Position numbers and translations under genes: made by a program
From: CAVQCX01 sp963775335
GTDB lineage: Bacteria > Pseudomonadota > Gammaproteobacteria > Chromatiales > Chromatiaceae
Assembly (NCBI GenBank): GCA_963775335.1
Contig: CAVZIJ010000003.1
Span: 2,593,407 to 2,657,406, forward strand
Direction: 5' to 3'
Length of the DNA stretch: 64,000 nt
The notes under the pieces: generated by a model
Database searches by the model: none
What the model was told of the DNA's origin: nothing
What the model saw: only the letters and a program-made list of their open reading frames with translations
In this document: positions 44,992-52,677 of the stretch, in pieces
How positions within the stretch are numbered: position 1 is the first letter of the stretch
Layout of the letters: each line of letters starts with the position of its first letter

Positions 44992-45912
44992 TCAGAGCGC
45001 CTTGGCCGCAAACGTATCGCAGGCCCCCAGCTCACCGCTCTTCAGCCCCGTCTTGAACCATTTGACGCGTTGCGCCGAGGTGCCGTGGGTGAACGAGTCC
45101 GGCGTGACGTATCCCCGCGACTGTTTCTGCAGTCGATCGTCCCCGATGGCGCTCGCGGCGGTCAGAGCCTCTTCGATGTCCCCGCTTTCCAGGACGTGAC
45201 GGGCCTTGTTCGCGTGGTTTGCCCAGATGCCGGCAAAGCAGTCCGCCTGCAGCTCCAGGCGTACCGAGAGCTGATCGGCCCGCGCCTCGCTCAGACCTCG
45301 CTGCGCCTCACGGACTTTGGACGAAATCCCAAGCAGGTTCTGCACATGGTGGCCAACCTCATGCGCGATCACATAGGCCTGCGCAAAATCCCCGGGCGCG
45401 CGGAAACGGCTGCGTAGCTCCTCGTAGAAGCCCAGGTCGATGTAGACCTTCTCGTCCGACGGGCAGTAGAACGGACCCGTCGCCGCCTGGCCGACGCCGC
45501 AGGCCGTGCGCGTAGCGCCGCGGAATAGTACGAGCTTGGGCTTGATGTAGCGCGCGCCGCGCTGCGCGAACAGGGAACTCCAGGTATCTTCGGTGTCGGC
45601 CAGGACCACCGAGACGAAGTCGACCAGTTCCTGCTCGGCGGCGCTTTGTCGAACGAGACCGGAGCTTTGCTGCTGTCCCGGCGTAAGCCCGGGCTGCACC
45701 CCGCTCTTGCCGCCCAGCAACCCGCCGAAATCGCCCCCGGTGAAGTAGAACACCGCCAGCACGATCAGCACGATCCAGATCCCGCCTCTGCGGCCAACCA
45801 TGCCGAGCAGCAGCGGCAACATGGACCCACCGCCCCCGCCACCGTCGGAGTCGCCGCTCGAACCGCGCCGGTCCTCTATGTTGTCGCTTCGCCTTCCGCT
45901 CCGCCAACGCAT
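44992..45912 (-). CDS. ypfJ: Neutral zinc metallopeptidase (YpfJ family)
   Basis: The 306-residue membrane-anchored protein has a glycine-rich cytoplasmic start (SDGGGGGGS at 22-30), one membrane helix (about 44-59, IWIVLIVLAVFYFTGG), then the peptidase domain with the zinc motif HEVGHH at 184-189 and further SVRLELQADCFAGIWANHA, which holds the third ligand. Cysteines at 138, 150 and in LGACDTFA near the C-terminus are usual in the family. Function in bacteria is not established. Confidence 0.92.
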   Translation of the reverse strand: MRWRSGRRSDNIEDRRGSSGDSDGGGGGGSMLPLLLGMVGRRGGIWIVLIVLAVFYFTGGDFGGLLGGKSGVQPGLTPGQQQSSGLVRQSAAEQELVDFVSVVLADTEDTWSSLFAQRGARYIKPKLVLFRGATRTACGVGQAATGPFYCPSDEKVYIDLGFYEELRSRFRAPGDFAQAYVIAHEVGHHVQNLLGISSKVREAQRGLSEARADQLSVRLELQADCFAGIWANHANKARHVLESGDIEEALTAASAIGDDRLQKQSRGYVTPDSFTHGTSAQRVKWFKTGLKSGELGACDTFAAKAL

Positions 45913-45990
45913 GGGAATCTCCAGGGGTCAGCCAACGATTACCGGTATCCAGCAGCCCGCGCCACACCACCGCAGAGCCGGCTGCTCCCT

Positions 45991-46155
45991 AGGGGCTGTT
46001 GACAATTGCCGTTCGCGGTCCGATTACGGCCCTTTTCCGCGCTGACTGTGTTGCGGCTCGTCGCAATAGACCCACTATTCTCCTCCTCACCACGCCTTGT
46101 CAGCACGAAAAATCGCTCCCAATCGCCCTCGCTCAGACAACTGTCAACAGCCCCT
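45991..46155. mobile_element. MITE-like element with 17-base terminal inverted repeats
   Basis: The ends are GGGGCTGTTGACAATTG (45992-46008) and its inverted copy CAACTGTCAACAGCCCC (46138-46154), 16 of 17 bases matching, 165 bases apart overall. There is no coding sequence inside. The AT content rises compared with the flanks. Flanking CTAG and CTGG could be a worn four-base target duplication. The size, ends and lack of genes fit a non-autonomous transposable element whose parent is not in this window. Confidence 0.65.
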
Positions 46156-46525
46156 GGCCCTTATGCCATAGCCACAGATCAAAAGGTAGGGCTCCGCTAG
46201 CCGCTGTCGGGTCACACCGGGCGACCGAAACAGCCATGGAGCAGCTGGCGCTGCGCGCCAACCTCAGCTCCCGCACCCCCAGAGCGGCACCGCCCCGTTT
46301 TAGGAGCGACCGCCCGGTCCCGATCTTTTCGCTGAGCCTCCGCGCCCCGCCCATCGCGAGCTGGAGCTCGCTCCTACCAATACCGGTTTGTGAACCATCC
46401 CGAACCGCCGGCAGGCGCTGCACGCCAGCGTCAGCTCCGCAACTCGCAGAGCAACACCGCCCTGTCGTAGGCGCGACTCTCGGACCCGCTCGGGGTGCCC
46501 AAATCAATGAGAAAACACCAATGCG
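46156..46525. repeat. Non-coding repeat cluster with direct repeats and a REP-like palindrome
   Basis: Two related units of about 77 bases are found at 46245-46322 and 46412-46488. Both run from GGCGCTGC-CGCC through CAGCTCC, CAGAGC and CACCGCC to GG-CCCG, roughly 70 percent alike. Between them, at 46356-46371, is the perfect palindrome GCGAGCT-GG-AGCTCGC seen also at 35621 and (as a variant) at 22879. No gene is supported here. Confidence 0.55.
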
Positions 46526-47869
46526 CTATCTACGCGCGTATGCTGCCATTCGATCCGAATCGGCAATCTTCCGGTACCCCCGCAAGATCGAATCGAAATG
46601 CCCTATTTTCAGCAGGACTGTCGCCGGCCCATTATCCAATGGCCCATGGTCCACCAGGATGACGTCGGGCGGCGCCGCGAGAAACCTCTCCCTTTTCTTC
46701 CCCGAATAATCCATCAGCATTTGTAAATAGCGCTTCTCCGAAGCTGCATCATTGGCTTCTCTTGCCTTCTTGGCCAACCGAAATGCATCGACAAGGATCC
46801 AGTCGCTACAATAAGGCTCTATCCATCGCCCTCCGATCATACGCGTCAGCGGATGGCCGCCCGCTATATCCCCGCCAAGCATCGCCACGGTAGGATGGTT
46901 CGTAGCCTGCTTGATTCCCTCGACAAAGTCATGCGGGATGACCCCCGTGCCGACGAAACGGGTGTTTGCAACAAGTACGGAGCCAAACACCAGGAAGACA
47001 AAGAATCCCGAAGCCCGACTACCGATGCGTAGCTCCTTCTTTCCTCCAGTACCTCGGCCAATCGCTGCGAAGATTCCAAGGCTTCCAAATAACACCGCGG
47101 GATAGATATGGTAGGCCCATCCCTTGCCTTGGATGAAAAACGGTATCCACGCGCTCAAAGAGCCGAGAAACAGGCTCGTCGACAGCCTACGCTCGTTGCC
47201 AATTACCGGGATCGCCATTCCTGCGACTGTCAGCAGAAACATCGGATAACTGAGCTCTATCAATGATAAGAACGGAGACCTCGACACCAGATAGGTTTCC
47301 TTCAGCAACGGAAACGTCGAGTCGAAATACTCCGGATAGATCAGAAAGACACTGCCAACGTATACCCCGAGGATTCCAGCAATGACAAGAAATTCAGGCA
47401 GTAATATCGTCTTTAGGCTTCTGCCCTTGTACGCGAGCCAACAACCCACGGTGATCCAGACAATCGCATAATAGAATTTAGCGAGGGGCAGCACACTACC
47501 GCAAACGCCCGCGACAAGCCAATGGGCCCGTCTGGGCCCAACCTTAGACCCACTGCCTGCCCGCCAACTCGCTAGAACAAACAGCGGCAGTGCCATTACG
47601 GCGCCGATCTGGTCACGCTCGGTAAAGGCATTGCCGGCGAGAAGCGTCGTGAAGCAAAGGAGCGAAGGAAACAGAATCTTGACCGAGCTTCGATCGGCCA
47701 GCCCCGCAGACACCATCATCCAACAGGCGGCCGCAACGGCAGCGAAGCAGATCGAGAACGTATAACTGAAGTTTTGTACTTTCTCAGTGTCGCAATTATC
47801 GACCGTCGGGAATGCGCGTGAAACAGTCGCGGTGACGTAGCGCGTCGGGATTTCTTCATCTTCAGAACG
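46526..47869 (-). pseudogene. C-terminal part of a multi-span membrane protein, split by an IS element
   Basis: The fragment encodes about 447 residues without a proper start: the open frame begins near 47869 (EDEEIPTRYVTATVSRAF), passes an internal ATG (47719) and ends AAYARR at 46526. About eight to nine hydrophobic segments are visible, then a soluble C-terminal part with GGDIAGGHPLTRMIGGRWIEPYCSDWIL and DVILVDHGPL. The pattern TERDQIGAVMALPLFV fits the glycosyltransferase-like membrane proteins of the ArnT/GT39-type clan, but I cannot name it. Its N-terminal part is at 49409-49690 beyond the IS. The lower GC than the neighbours suggests acquired DNA. Confidence 0.7.
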
Positions 47870-47990
47870 TTAGTATATTATTGACTACAGGATGGTCGCC
47901 ATATTAGTGCATGCTTATAGATGATCAGCCGCCCGCAGAACGCGCTGACAGCCGCATAATTGCGAGAAAAAACAGTCGCTTAAACGTGAA

Positions 47991-48058
47991 TAGGGGCTCG
48001 ATTCGAGGTATAATCAAGGTTGCACAAGCCAATGATTTACCAACAAAAAGAGCCCCTA
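47991..48058 (+). promoter_or_regulatory. Transposase leader: -10 box inside an inverted repeat
   Basis: Upstream of the transposase, TAGGGGCTC (47991-47999) and GAGCCCCTA (48050-48058) are exact inverted copies. Between them is a consensus TATAAT at 48009-48014; no good -35 is seen. In a read-through transcript the two arms could pair and hide the ribosome site, a known way for IS elements to avoid activation by host promoters, whereas a transcript starting downstream of the -10 box would lack the left arm. That role is inference. Confidence 0.55.
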
Positions 48059-48062
48059 CTCG

Positions 48063-49394
48063 ATGCCTATCTTACGCACTCTCGCCAACGATTTCCAAGC
48101 CCTGTTTCCGGCCAACGACAAGGGTCAGGAGCGCTTTCGCTGGCTCATCCTGACATTGCAAGCGATCGTCGTGCCGATCACCGCCTCGCGCACCTCCAAC
48201 TTGTTGCGGGCCATCGAGACACTGTTCGGTGTGAGTATCGCCGAGTGGCGCTACTACACCTTCATGGCTTCAGTGAAGCTGCCCTGGGAGCGGCTGTGGA
48301 ATCTGCTCTGGCGGCGTATCCCCAGCCCGTTGAGCGATGGGCGTCTGCTGCTGGCGCTTGATGATTCCATCAACCCGAAGACCGGCAAACACATCTTCGG
48401 CTGCCAGCGTACCTTCGATCATGCGGCCAAGACCAACCAGACGCGCTATCCGTGGGCGCAGACCATCCTCACCGTGGGGCTGCTCAAGAAAATCCACGGG
48501 CGCTGGGCCTGCTTGCCGCTGGCCTTCGCTTTTTATCTGCGCCGCAAGAGCTTGGAGGGCGCCGATCTGAAACTGCGCCGCCAGTCGCTGGTCTTTCGCA
48601 GCAAGTTCGAGCAGGCCGTGCGGCTGATCGCACAGCTTGGCAGTGTCTTCAAGAACGCGCCGATGCTGATCGCCACTGACAGCTGGTTCGGCAACAACGG
48701 ACTGTTCAAGCCGTTGCGAGAGCAGCTCGGTACGCGCGCCCATCTGCTCTCGCGGTTGCGGGTCAACTCCGCTCTCTACGCACTCCCCGAACCAGCGAAG
48801 AAGGGTAGCGGCGGAAGACCCAGGAAATATGGCAATCGTCTCGGTAACGCGACACAGTTGGCCGATGCGATGCGCAAGCATGCCAGCACCTATACGCTGC
48901 ATGTGTACGGGGACCTGCGCGAGGTCGTGGCCGCCCAGCGTATCGTGATGCTCAAGACCTTGCGCTGCCGTGTGCGTGTCGTCTGGGTCTACCGCAAGAG
49001 CCAATGGGTTGCGCTGCTGACCACGGACCTTGATCTCAGCGTCGAGCAGATCATCGAATACTACTCGGCGCGGTGGAAAATCGAAGCGGGGTTCCGCGAG
49101 ATCAAACAAGAGATCGGCAGCACCGAGACTCAGACGCGCAAACCCGAGTCGGTTACCAATCACCTGCATTTCTGCATGGCAGCCACCACCATCACCTGGA
49201 TCTACGCCGAGCACTTGCCTCAAGCCCCGGCGCGGCGCTACGCTTCGCAAAAGACCACCGAGTTTGCCTTCGGGGACGCACGAAGGTCCCTCGCCAAACA
49301 CCTGGCCAACGAGGGTTTTGGTATCAATTGCCAGAATTCGCGCAAACCGGATCGAAATCCTTTGATCTCAACTATCATGCGCCTCGTCGCGTGA
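48063..49394 (+). CDS. IS4-family DDE transposase
   Basis: The 443-residue transposase appears intact. The catalytic residues are the Asp in LLALDDSINPKTGKHIFG, the Asp in LIATDSWFGNNGLFK and the Glu in the Y-2-R-3-E-6-K signature, read as YYSARWKIEAGFREIKQEIG. The last matches the IS4 family. An N-terminal stretch MPILRTLANDFQALFPAND and basic KKGSGGRPRKYG loop are also seen. The complete reading frame suggests the element could still be active. Confidence 0.93.
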   Translation: MPILRTLANDFQALFPANDKGQERFRWLILTLQAIVVPITASRTSNLLRAIETLFGVSIAEWRYYTFMASVKLPWERLWNLLWRRIPSPLSDGRLLLALDDSINPKTGKHIFGCQRTFDHAAKTNQTRYPWAQTILTVGLLKKIHGRWACLPLAFAFYLRRKSLEGADLKLRRQSLVFRSKFEQAVRLIAQLGSVFKNAPMLIATDSWFGNNGLFKPLREQLGTRAHLLSRLRVNSALYALPEPAKKGSGGRPRKYGNRLGNATQLADAMRKHASTYTLHVYGDLREVVAAQRIVMLKTLRCRVRVVWVYRKSQWVALLTTDLDLSVEQIIEYYSARWKIEAGFREIKQEIGSTETQTRKPESVTNHLHFCMAATTITWIYAEHLPQAPARRYASQKTTEFAFGDARRSLAKHLANEGFGINCQNSRKPDRNPLISTIMRLVA

Positions 49395-49408
49395 GGAAAA
49401 ACAAGAAA

Positions 49409-49690
49409 CTTCAGCGTATAAATATTGGTTGCCAATTCCGGAGAAATCCCCAGAAGGCTTGCCACGGAATGGGGCGGGAGGTAAAGCCAGACGGAAAACG
49501 GCGGATTCGTCTCTATGATATCGCGATAAAGGCGATCTCCCTGGTGCATCCGGTCGAGCACGGTCAATAGCCAACTGGTATCGGGGATCGTGCCCTGTAT
49601 CCGAAAAGAAAGAAGGGATGTCAGAAAGATGCCCACACACGCACCTATCGCCAGCACGGTGGAGACGTGCCGACTCCGCCGCCCGCTCAT
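49409..49690 (-). pseudogene. N-terminal part of the IS-split membrane protein
   Basis: From ATG 49690 it reads MSGRRSRHVSTVLAIGACVG, a first membrane helix, then DTSWLLTVLDRMHQGDRLYRDIIETNPPFSVWLYLPP, a periplasmic loop with the Asp/Glu pattern of membrane glycosyltransferases, and ends near ATNIYTLK where IS sequence starts. About 94 residues belong to the host gene. It starts 11 bases after the stop of the small lipoprotein gene, so the two were probably one operon. Confidence 0.7.
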
Positions 49691-49701
49691 CTTCCCTGAG
49701 C

Positions 49702-49986
49702 TCAGCGCGCCGGTTTGTCGAAGCTCTTGAGCTTGACTTTATCGTTTACGAATTGGATCGTGATGGTTCCGTGCTTGTCTTTCCAGACAGCGTTGGTGCC
49801 GGACAAAGGGCCCAATCCGATGCTCGAGGACTCGGTCGGCTCGCCGAGGATCGCCGTTACTTGGGCCATCGTCATATCGTTCCGGATTTTCGCGAAATTC
49901 TCTCGATTGATCGGCGAGCAGCCCCACAGCGCGGCGGCCAGGCACAGGCCGAGCAGGCCACGGTGGACAGTCGAAGCGGTTTTCAT
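49702..49986 (-). CDS. Small lipoprotein of the SmpA/BamE-like fold
   Basis: From ATG 49986 the product is 94 residues. A signal peptide (MKTASTVHRGLLGLCLAAAL) ends in the lipobox WGC, and the mature part reads NRENFAKIRNDMTMAQVTAILGEPTESSS, then AVWKDKHGTITIQFVNDKV. The MTMAQVTAILGEP stretch is the hallmark of BamE-like folds, but the length and lack of the BamE loop argue for a paralogue, not BamE itself. The longer start at 50040 lacks the signal peptide position. Confidence 0.78.
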   Translation of the reverse strand: MKTASTVHRGLLGLCLAAALWGCSPINRENFAKIRNDMTMAQVTAILGEPTESSSIGLGPLSGTNAVWKDKHGTITIQFVNDKVKLKSFDKPAR

Positions 49987-50670
49987 CACAAGAACGTCCC
50001 CTTGAATTGACGATTTCTCAAGATCGCGGGTCCAGGGCAAGACTTTCGCAGCGGGTGGGGCGGCTCGGGCCCGACGGACCGGGCGACCATATCCCTATGA
50101 CCAAACACCGGCCAGGCCGGAACACCGCTCAGATTGATTCCAGCCGGCCGCGCTTGCCATGAGCCCGATTGGGCGACATCACCCTGATTCCCTCCCGCTC
50201 GCGGCCCCACCGCGCGCGCTTCGGGCTCATCTGCCCTTGGCGGCGGCCACCCCCCGGCTCTCTGCCGATTCTAGGCCGATACACGCCCTCGTCAATCGTT
50301 CACAGGCTCCGCGCGAAATACCCCCTTCCAAGCGCGAAAGCGCCGCCCTTTCTGACCCAATTTCGTCGGTGAGTGAGGTGGGTTGCAGGCTCGGAGGCCG
50401 CCTGCGGTTGGCCGCACAAGACCGATGCTGCAATTTCGGACCTGACTCCGGCATGCTCGCAACACCCTTGCTACATTCTTGGACCCGGGAGCGCGCTTGG
50501 ATCTGACCCCGGGAGCGCGCTGACCCCGGGAGTGTTGTACGAGGGATAGGGCGGCCGGCCAGCGTGGGGAATTGCTGCGGTCTGTTGCGGGTCAGTGCTT
50601 CATTTTTGCGCCATGACCCTGTTTGCCGGGGAGAATGAGCGGTCGCTTTGGCTCCATGGCGCTTGGAATA
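49987..50670. repeat. Non-coding stretch with a three-copy tandem motif
   Basis: I see no gene in these 684 bases. At 50482-50534 a unit with core GACCC(C)GGGAG occurs three times; the first two copies continue GCGCGCT (50482-50497 and 50505-50521) and the third diverges after GGGAGTG. The nearby string GGATCTGACCCC resembles the CTCTGACCCC arm of the palindrome in the 23S-5S spacer. In related genomes tRNA-Tyr, tRNA-Gly and tuf would be expected here, after tRNA-Thr; none is present. Confidence 0.5.
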
Positions 50671-50746
50671 TGGAGCTGGCGACAGGAATCGAACCCGCGA
50701 CCCGCTGATTACAAATCAGCCGCTCTACCGTCTGAGCTACGCCAGC
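50671..50746 (-). tRNA. tRNA-Thr(TGT)
   Basis: Read on the minus strand the gene starts GCTGGCGTAGCTCAG, has the anticodon loop with TGT (CTGATTTGTAATCAG), the T-loop GGTTCGATTCC, and an encoded CCA end. The acceptor stem GCTGGCG pairs with CGCCAGC. It follows the SPOR gene, as in other gammaproteobacteria where this tRNA opens the Thr-Tyr-Gly-Thr-tuf cluster. Confidence 0.95.
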
Positions 50747-50948
50747 TTTGTTCGTTGTCGAGGTACGTCTAGCCATCGAGGCTGAGCCACGGAGGCTTCT
50801 GCGAACCCCAGCCCGGCTGGTTCGGTCTCGCGGCACAGCTGCCTCGGCGTTCGACTGCGCGCGAAGCGTTGCTTGGCAAACGCTTGTCTCACCCTGGCCG
50901 GGCGGTCGGCCGACTGCGTCGGCCCGCGGGACCGACGATCCGGGCTGA

Positions 50949-50998
50949 CCCGTCTGAGCTGCGCCGGCTTTGTTCCTTGTCATCTGCGTCTAGCCATC
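50949..50998 (-). repeat. Detached copy of the tRNA-Thr 5' end and its leader
   Basis: Upstream of tRNA-Thr, 50950-50968 repeats the first 19 bases of the tRNA with two changes (the real copy is 50728-50746), and 50969-50998 repeats about 30 bases of the leader before it (GATGGCTAGACG and ACAAGGAACAAAG-type sequence; the real copy is 50747-50777). The two copies are about 170 bases apart. The sequence between has a hairpin AAGCGTT/AACGCTT at 50864-50885. Confidence 0.75.
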
Positions 50999-51040
50999 CT
51001 TTCGGACGCGATGGAGCCGTATCTTACCAAGCTCTCCGGC

Positions 51041-51901
51041 TCAGGGCGTGTCGACCTGTACGCACTCGCGGTCTACGACCTTGAGGTCGGGATGGTCGTG
51101 GGCGAAGCGGCGCTTGAGCGCTGCCGAGTCGATCGGGGCATTGGCCGGGAAATCGAGCCAGAATTCGTCGGAATCGCTCATGCGGGGGCGCACCTCGGCG
51201 GCGAACCCTCGGGCAACGACCTGCGCTCGGCGGCGCTCGGCGGCCTCCCGGCGCGAGAACAGGCCCAGGGAGACGGCGTTCTGCAGGTCGCCTTTGGCCG
51301 GGCGCCAGACATCGGTGATGCCCGCGGCCTCGAGCTTTTTCTCCATCTCGCGGGCCGCGTCGTGGCTGGCCAGGGGCGGGATCAGCACCCAGAACCCGTT
51401 GGGGGTCTGCACGGATTCCTGGCGAAGCTTGGCGGCCACGTTGAGGGAGGCGAGTTGCCCCGCGACCTGCTCGGCGGCGTCTCGCCGGTCGAAGGCACCG
51501 AGGGCACGGCATTTCTGGAGATGGGGCTGGGTGTCGGGAGCGGGCTGGGGTGCCGGTCTGCCTGCCGGACCGGGACTCGGGCCTGCGGGCGGCGCACGGG
51601 GCCGGGCGGGCTCGGCCGAGGCCAGCGTGGTCGATGACGGAGAGACGCCGGCGGTCGGCCCCGGATTCGCCGCGCGCGCAGACGAGGGTAGCGGGGAAGC
51701 GGGGGGGAGCGTGGGGAGACGCTGCTCCAGATCGAAGCCGCCGGCACTTCGCGCCGCGGCGGACTTGTCCCGCTCGGACAGGAGCTCGAGGTTGCCGCCC
51801 CGGGTGGGCAGCGGCGCCACGACCTTGGTCACGGAGCGGTAGTAGCCCCAGCCGGCCAGACCCAGGTTGACGAGCAGCAGCAGAATGAACAGCCGTTTCA
51901 T
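51041..51901 (-). CDS. SPOR-domain membrane protein
   Basis: From ATG 51901 the product is 286 residues: an N-terminal membrane helix (MKRLFILLLLVNLGLAGWGYY), a proline/alanine-rich linker (about 50-130), and a C-terminal part with ALGAFDRRDAAEQVAGQLASL and FWVLIPPLASHDAAREMEKKL followed by AVSLGLFSRREAAERRRAQV, a SPOR-type repeat. It overlaps the coaX stop by four bases. This gene is regularly found after coaX; it probably binds peptidoglycan, but its role is not defined. Confidence 0.82.
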   Translation of the reverse strand: MKRLFILLLLVNLGLAGWGYYRSVTKVVAPLPTRGGNLELLSERDKSAAARSAGGFDLEQRLPTLPPASPLPSSARAANPGPTAGVSPSSTTLASAEPARPRAPPAGPSPGPAGRPAPQPAPDTQPHLQKCRALGAFDRRDAAEQVAGQLASLNVAAKLRQESVQTPNGFWVLIPPLASHDAAREMEKKLEAAGITDVWRPAKGDLQNAVSLGLFSRREAAERRRAQVVARGFAAEVRPRMSDSDEFWLDFPANAPIDSAALKRRFAHDHPDLKVVDRECVQVDTP

Positions 51902-52677
51902 GATCCGATCGAATCGCCTGCCAACAGCGCCAGAGCTTCGATGACGAGGTGCTCCATAGGCTCGAAGCCAATCTCCAGGACCGGTGCCAAGCGAGCGGCA
52001 CCACTGCCGGTGAGGACCAGGGCGGGAACCGATCCATCGCTCCCGAGTCGGGCCATGACCCGCTCGATCAGGGCAACCACGGCGTACACGGGGCCGGATT
52101 CGACGGCAGTGGCAGTGTCGCGTGCCAACAGCTCCAGAGCGCCGCTCGCGCCGGTGCGCGGGATGGCGGTGCCCTGCTCGATGGCCTGACGCATCATAGC
52201 GAATCCGGGCAGGATCAGACCACCCAGGTGACGACCGGTCGCGGCCACCGCATCGATGGTAATCGCGGTACCGCAGTCGACGACACAAACGGCGGATCCG
52301 AGCCGACGGTGCGCGGCGGCCATGGCCAGCAAGCGGTCGATGCCGAGCTGGCCGGGCTCGCGGTAGCCGTTGATGACGCCCAGTAGCGTCGCAGCAGAGC
52401 GGATGGGCTCCGGGGCCCGGTGCCAATGCGCGCCGGCCCATTCGTCGAGGGCCTCGGCTAAGGCCCGGCCGGCGACGTTGGCCACCAACACCCGCTCGGG
52501 CGTGGGCAGTGCGCTCCAGCACTCATCCAGCAGCTCGGAGGGGGATTTCTCCCGGTGGGGCGCGCTGCGCACCGGGCTCAGGGCGCCGGCGGTCCAGCTC
52601 GCCCATTTGAGGTTGCTATTTCCGAGGTCCACCAAAAGCACCGCGCCTCGTCCCCGATCGTTGCCCCGGGATTTCAT
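51898..52677 (-). CDS. coaX: Type III pantothenate kinase
   Basis: CoaX catalyses the first step of coenzyme A synthesis, ATP-dependent phosphorylation of pantothenate. From ATG 52677 the product is 259 residues of the ASKHA fold with VLLVDLGNSNLKWASW (phosphate 1), PGQLGIDRLLAMAAAHRR, VVDCGTAITIDAV (phosphate 2) and LGGLILPGFAMMRQAI. Its ATG overlaps the birA stop by four bases. Type III enzymes need a monovalent cation and are not inhibited by CoA, so flux here is not feedback-limited in the CoaA manner; that is family knowledge. Confidence 0.95.
   Translation of the reverse strand: MKSRGNDRGRGAVLLVDLGNSNLKWASWTAGALSPVRSAPHREKSPSELLDECWSALPTPERVLVANVAGRALAEALDEWAGAHWHRAPEPIRSAATLLGVINGYREPGQLGIDRLLAMAAAHRRLGSAVCVVDCGTAITIDAVAATGRHLGGLILPGFAMMRQAIEQGTAIPRTGASGALELLARDTATAVESGPVYAVVALIERVMARLGSDGSVPALVLTGSGAARLAPVLEIGFEPMEHLVIEALALLAGDSIGS

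Larger units (their letters stand above)
47866..49408 (+). mobile_element. IS4-family insertion sequence, about 1.54 kb
   Basis: One full-length transposase gene fills the element, and the sequence cuts a membrane-protein gene in two. The hexamer CTTCAG stands on both sides (47860-47865 and 49409-49414), which would give an element of 1543 bases, a usual IS4 size. However, joining the host halves at that hexamer leaves them in different frames, and I could not see convincing terminal inverted repeats. The ends are therefore provisional to within some tens of bases. Confidence 0.7.

Noticed and set aside
44634..45056. 140-codon frame in the gap after the histidine kinase
   Set aside because: It enters the zinc protease gene antisense, lacks a ribosome site and has no family features.
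48270..49301. 343-codon frame antisense to the transposase
   Set aside because: Shadow of the IS4 transposase.
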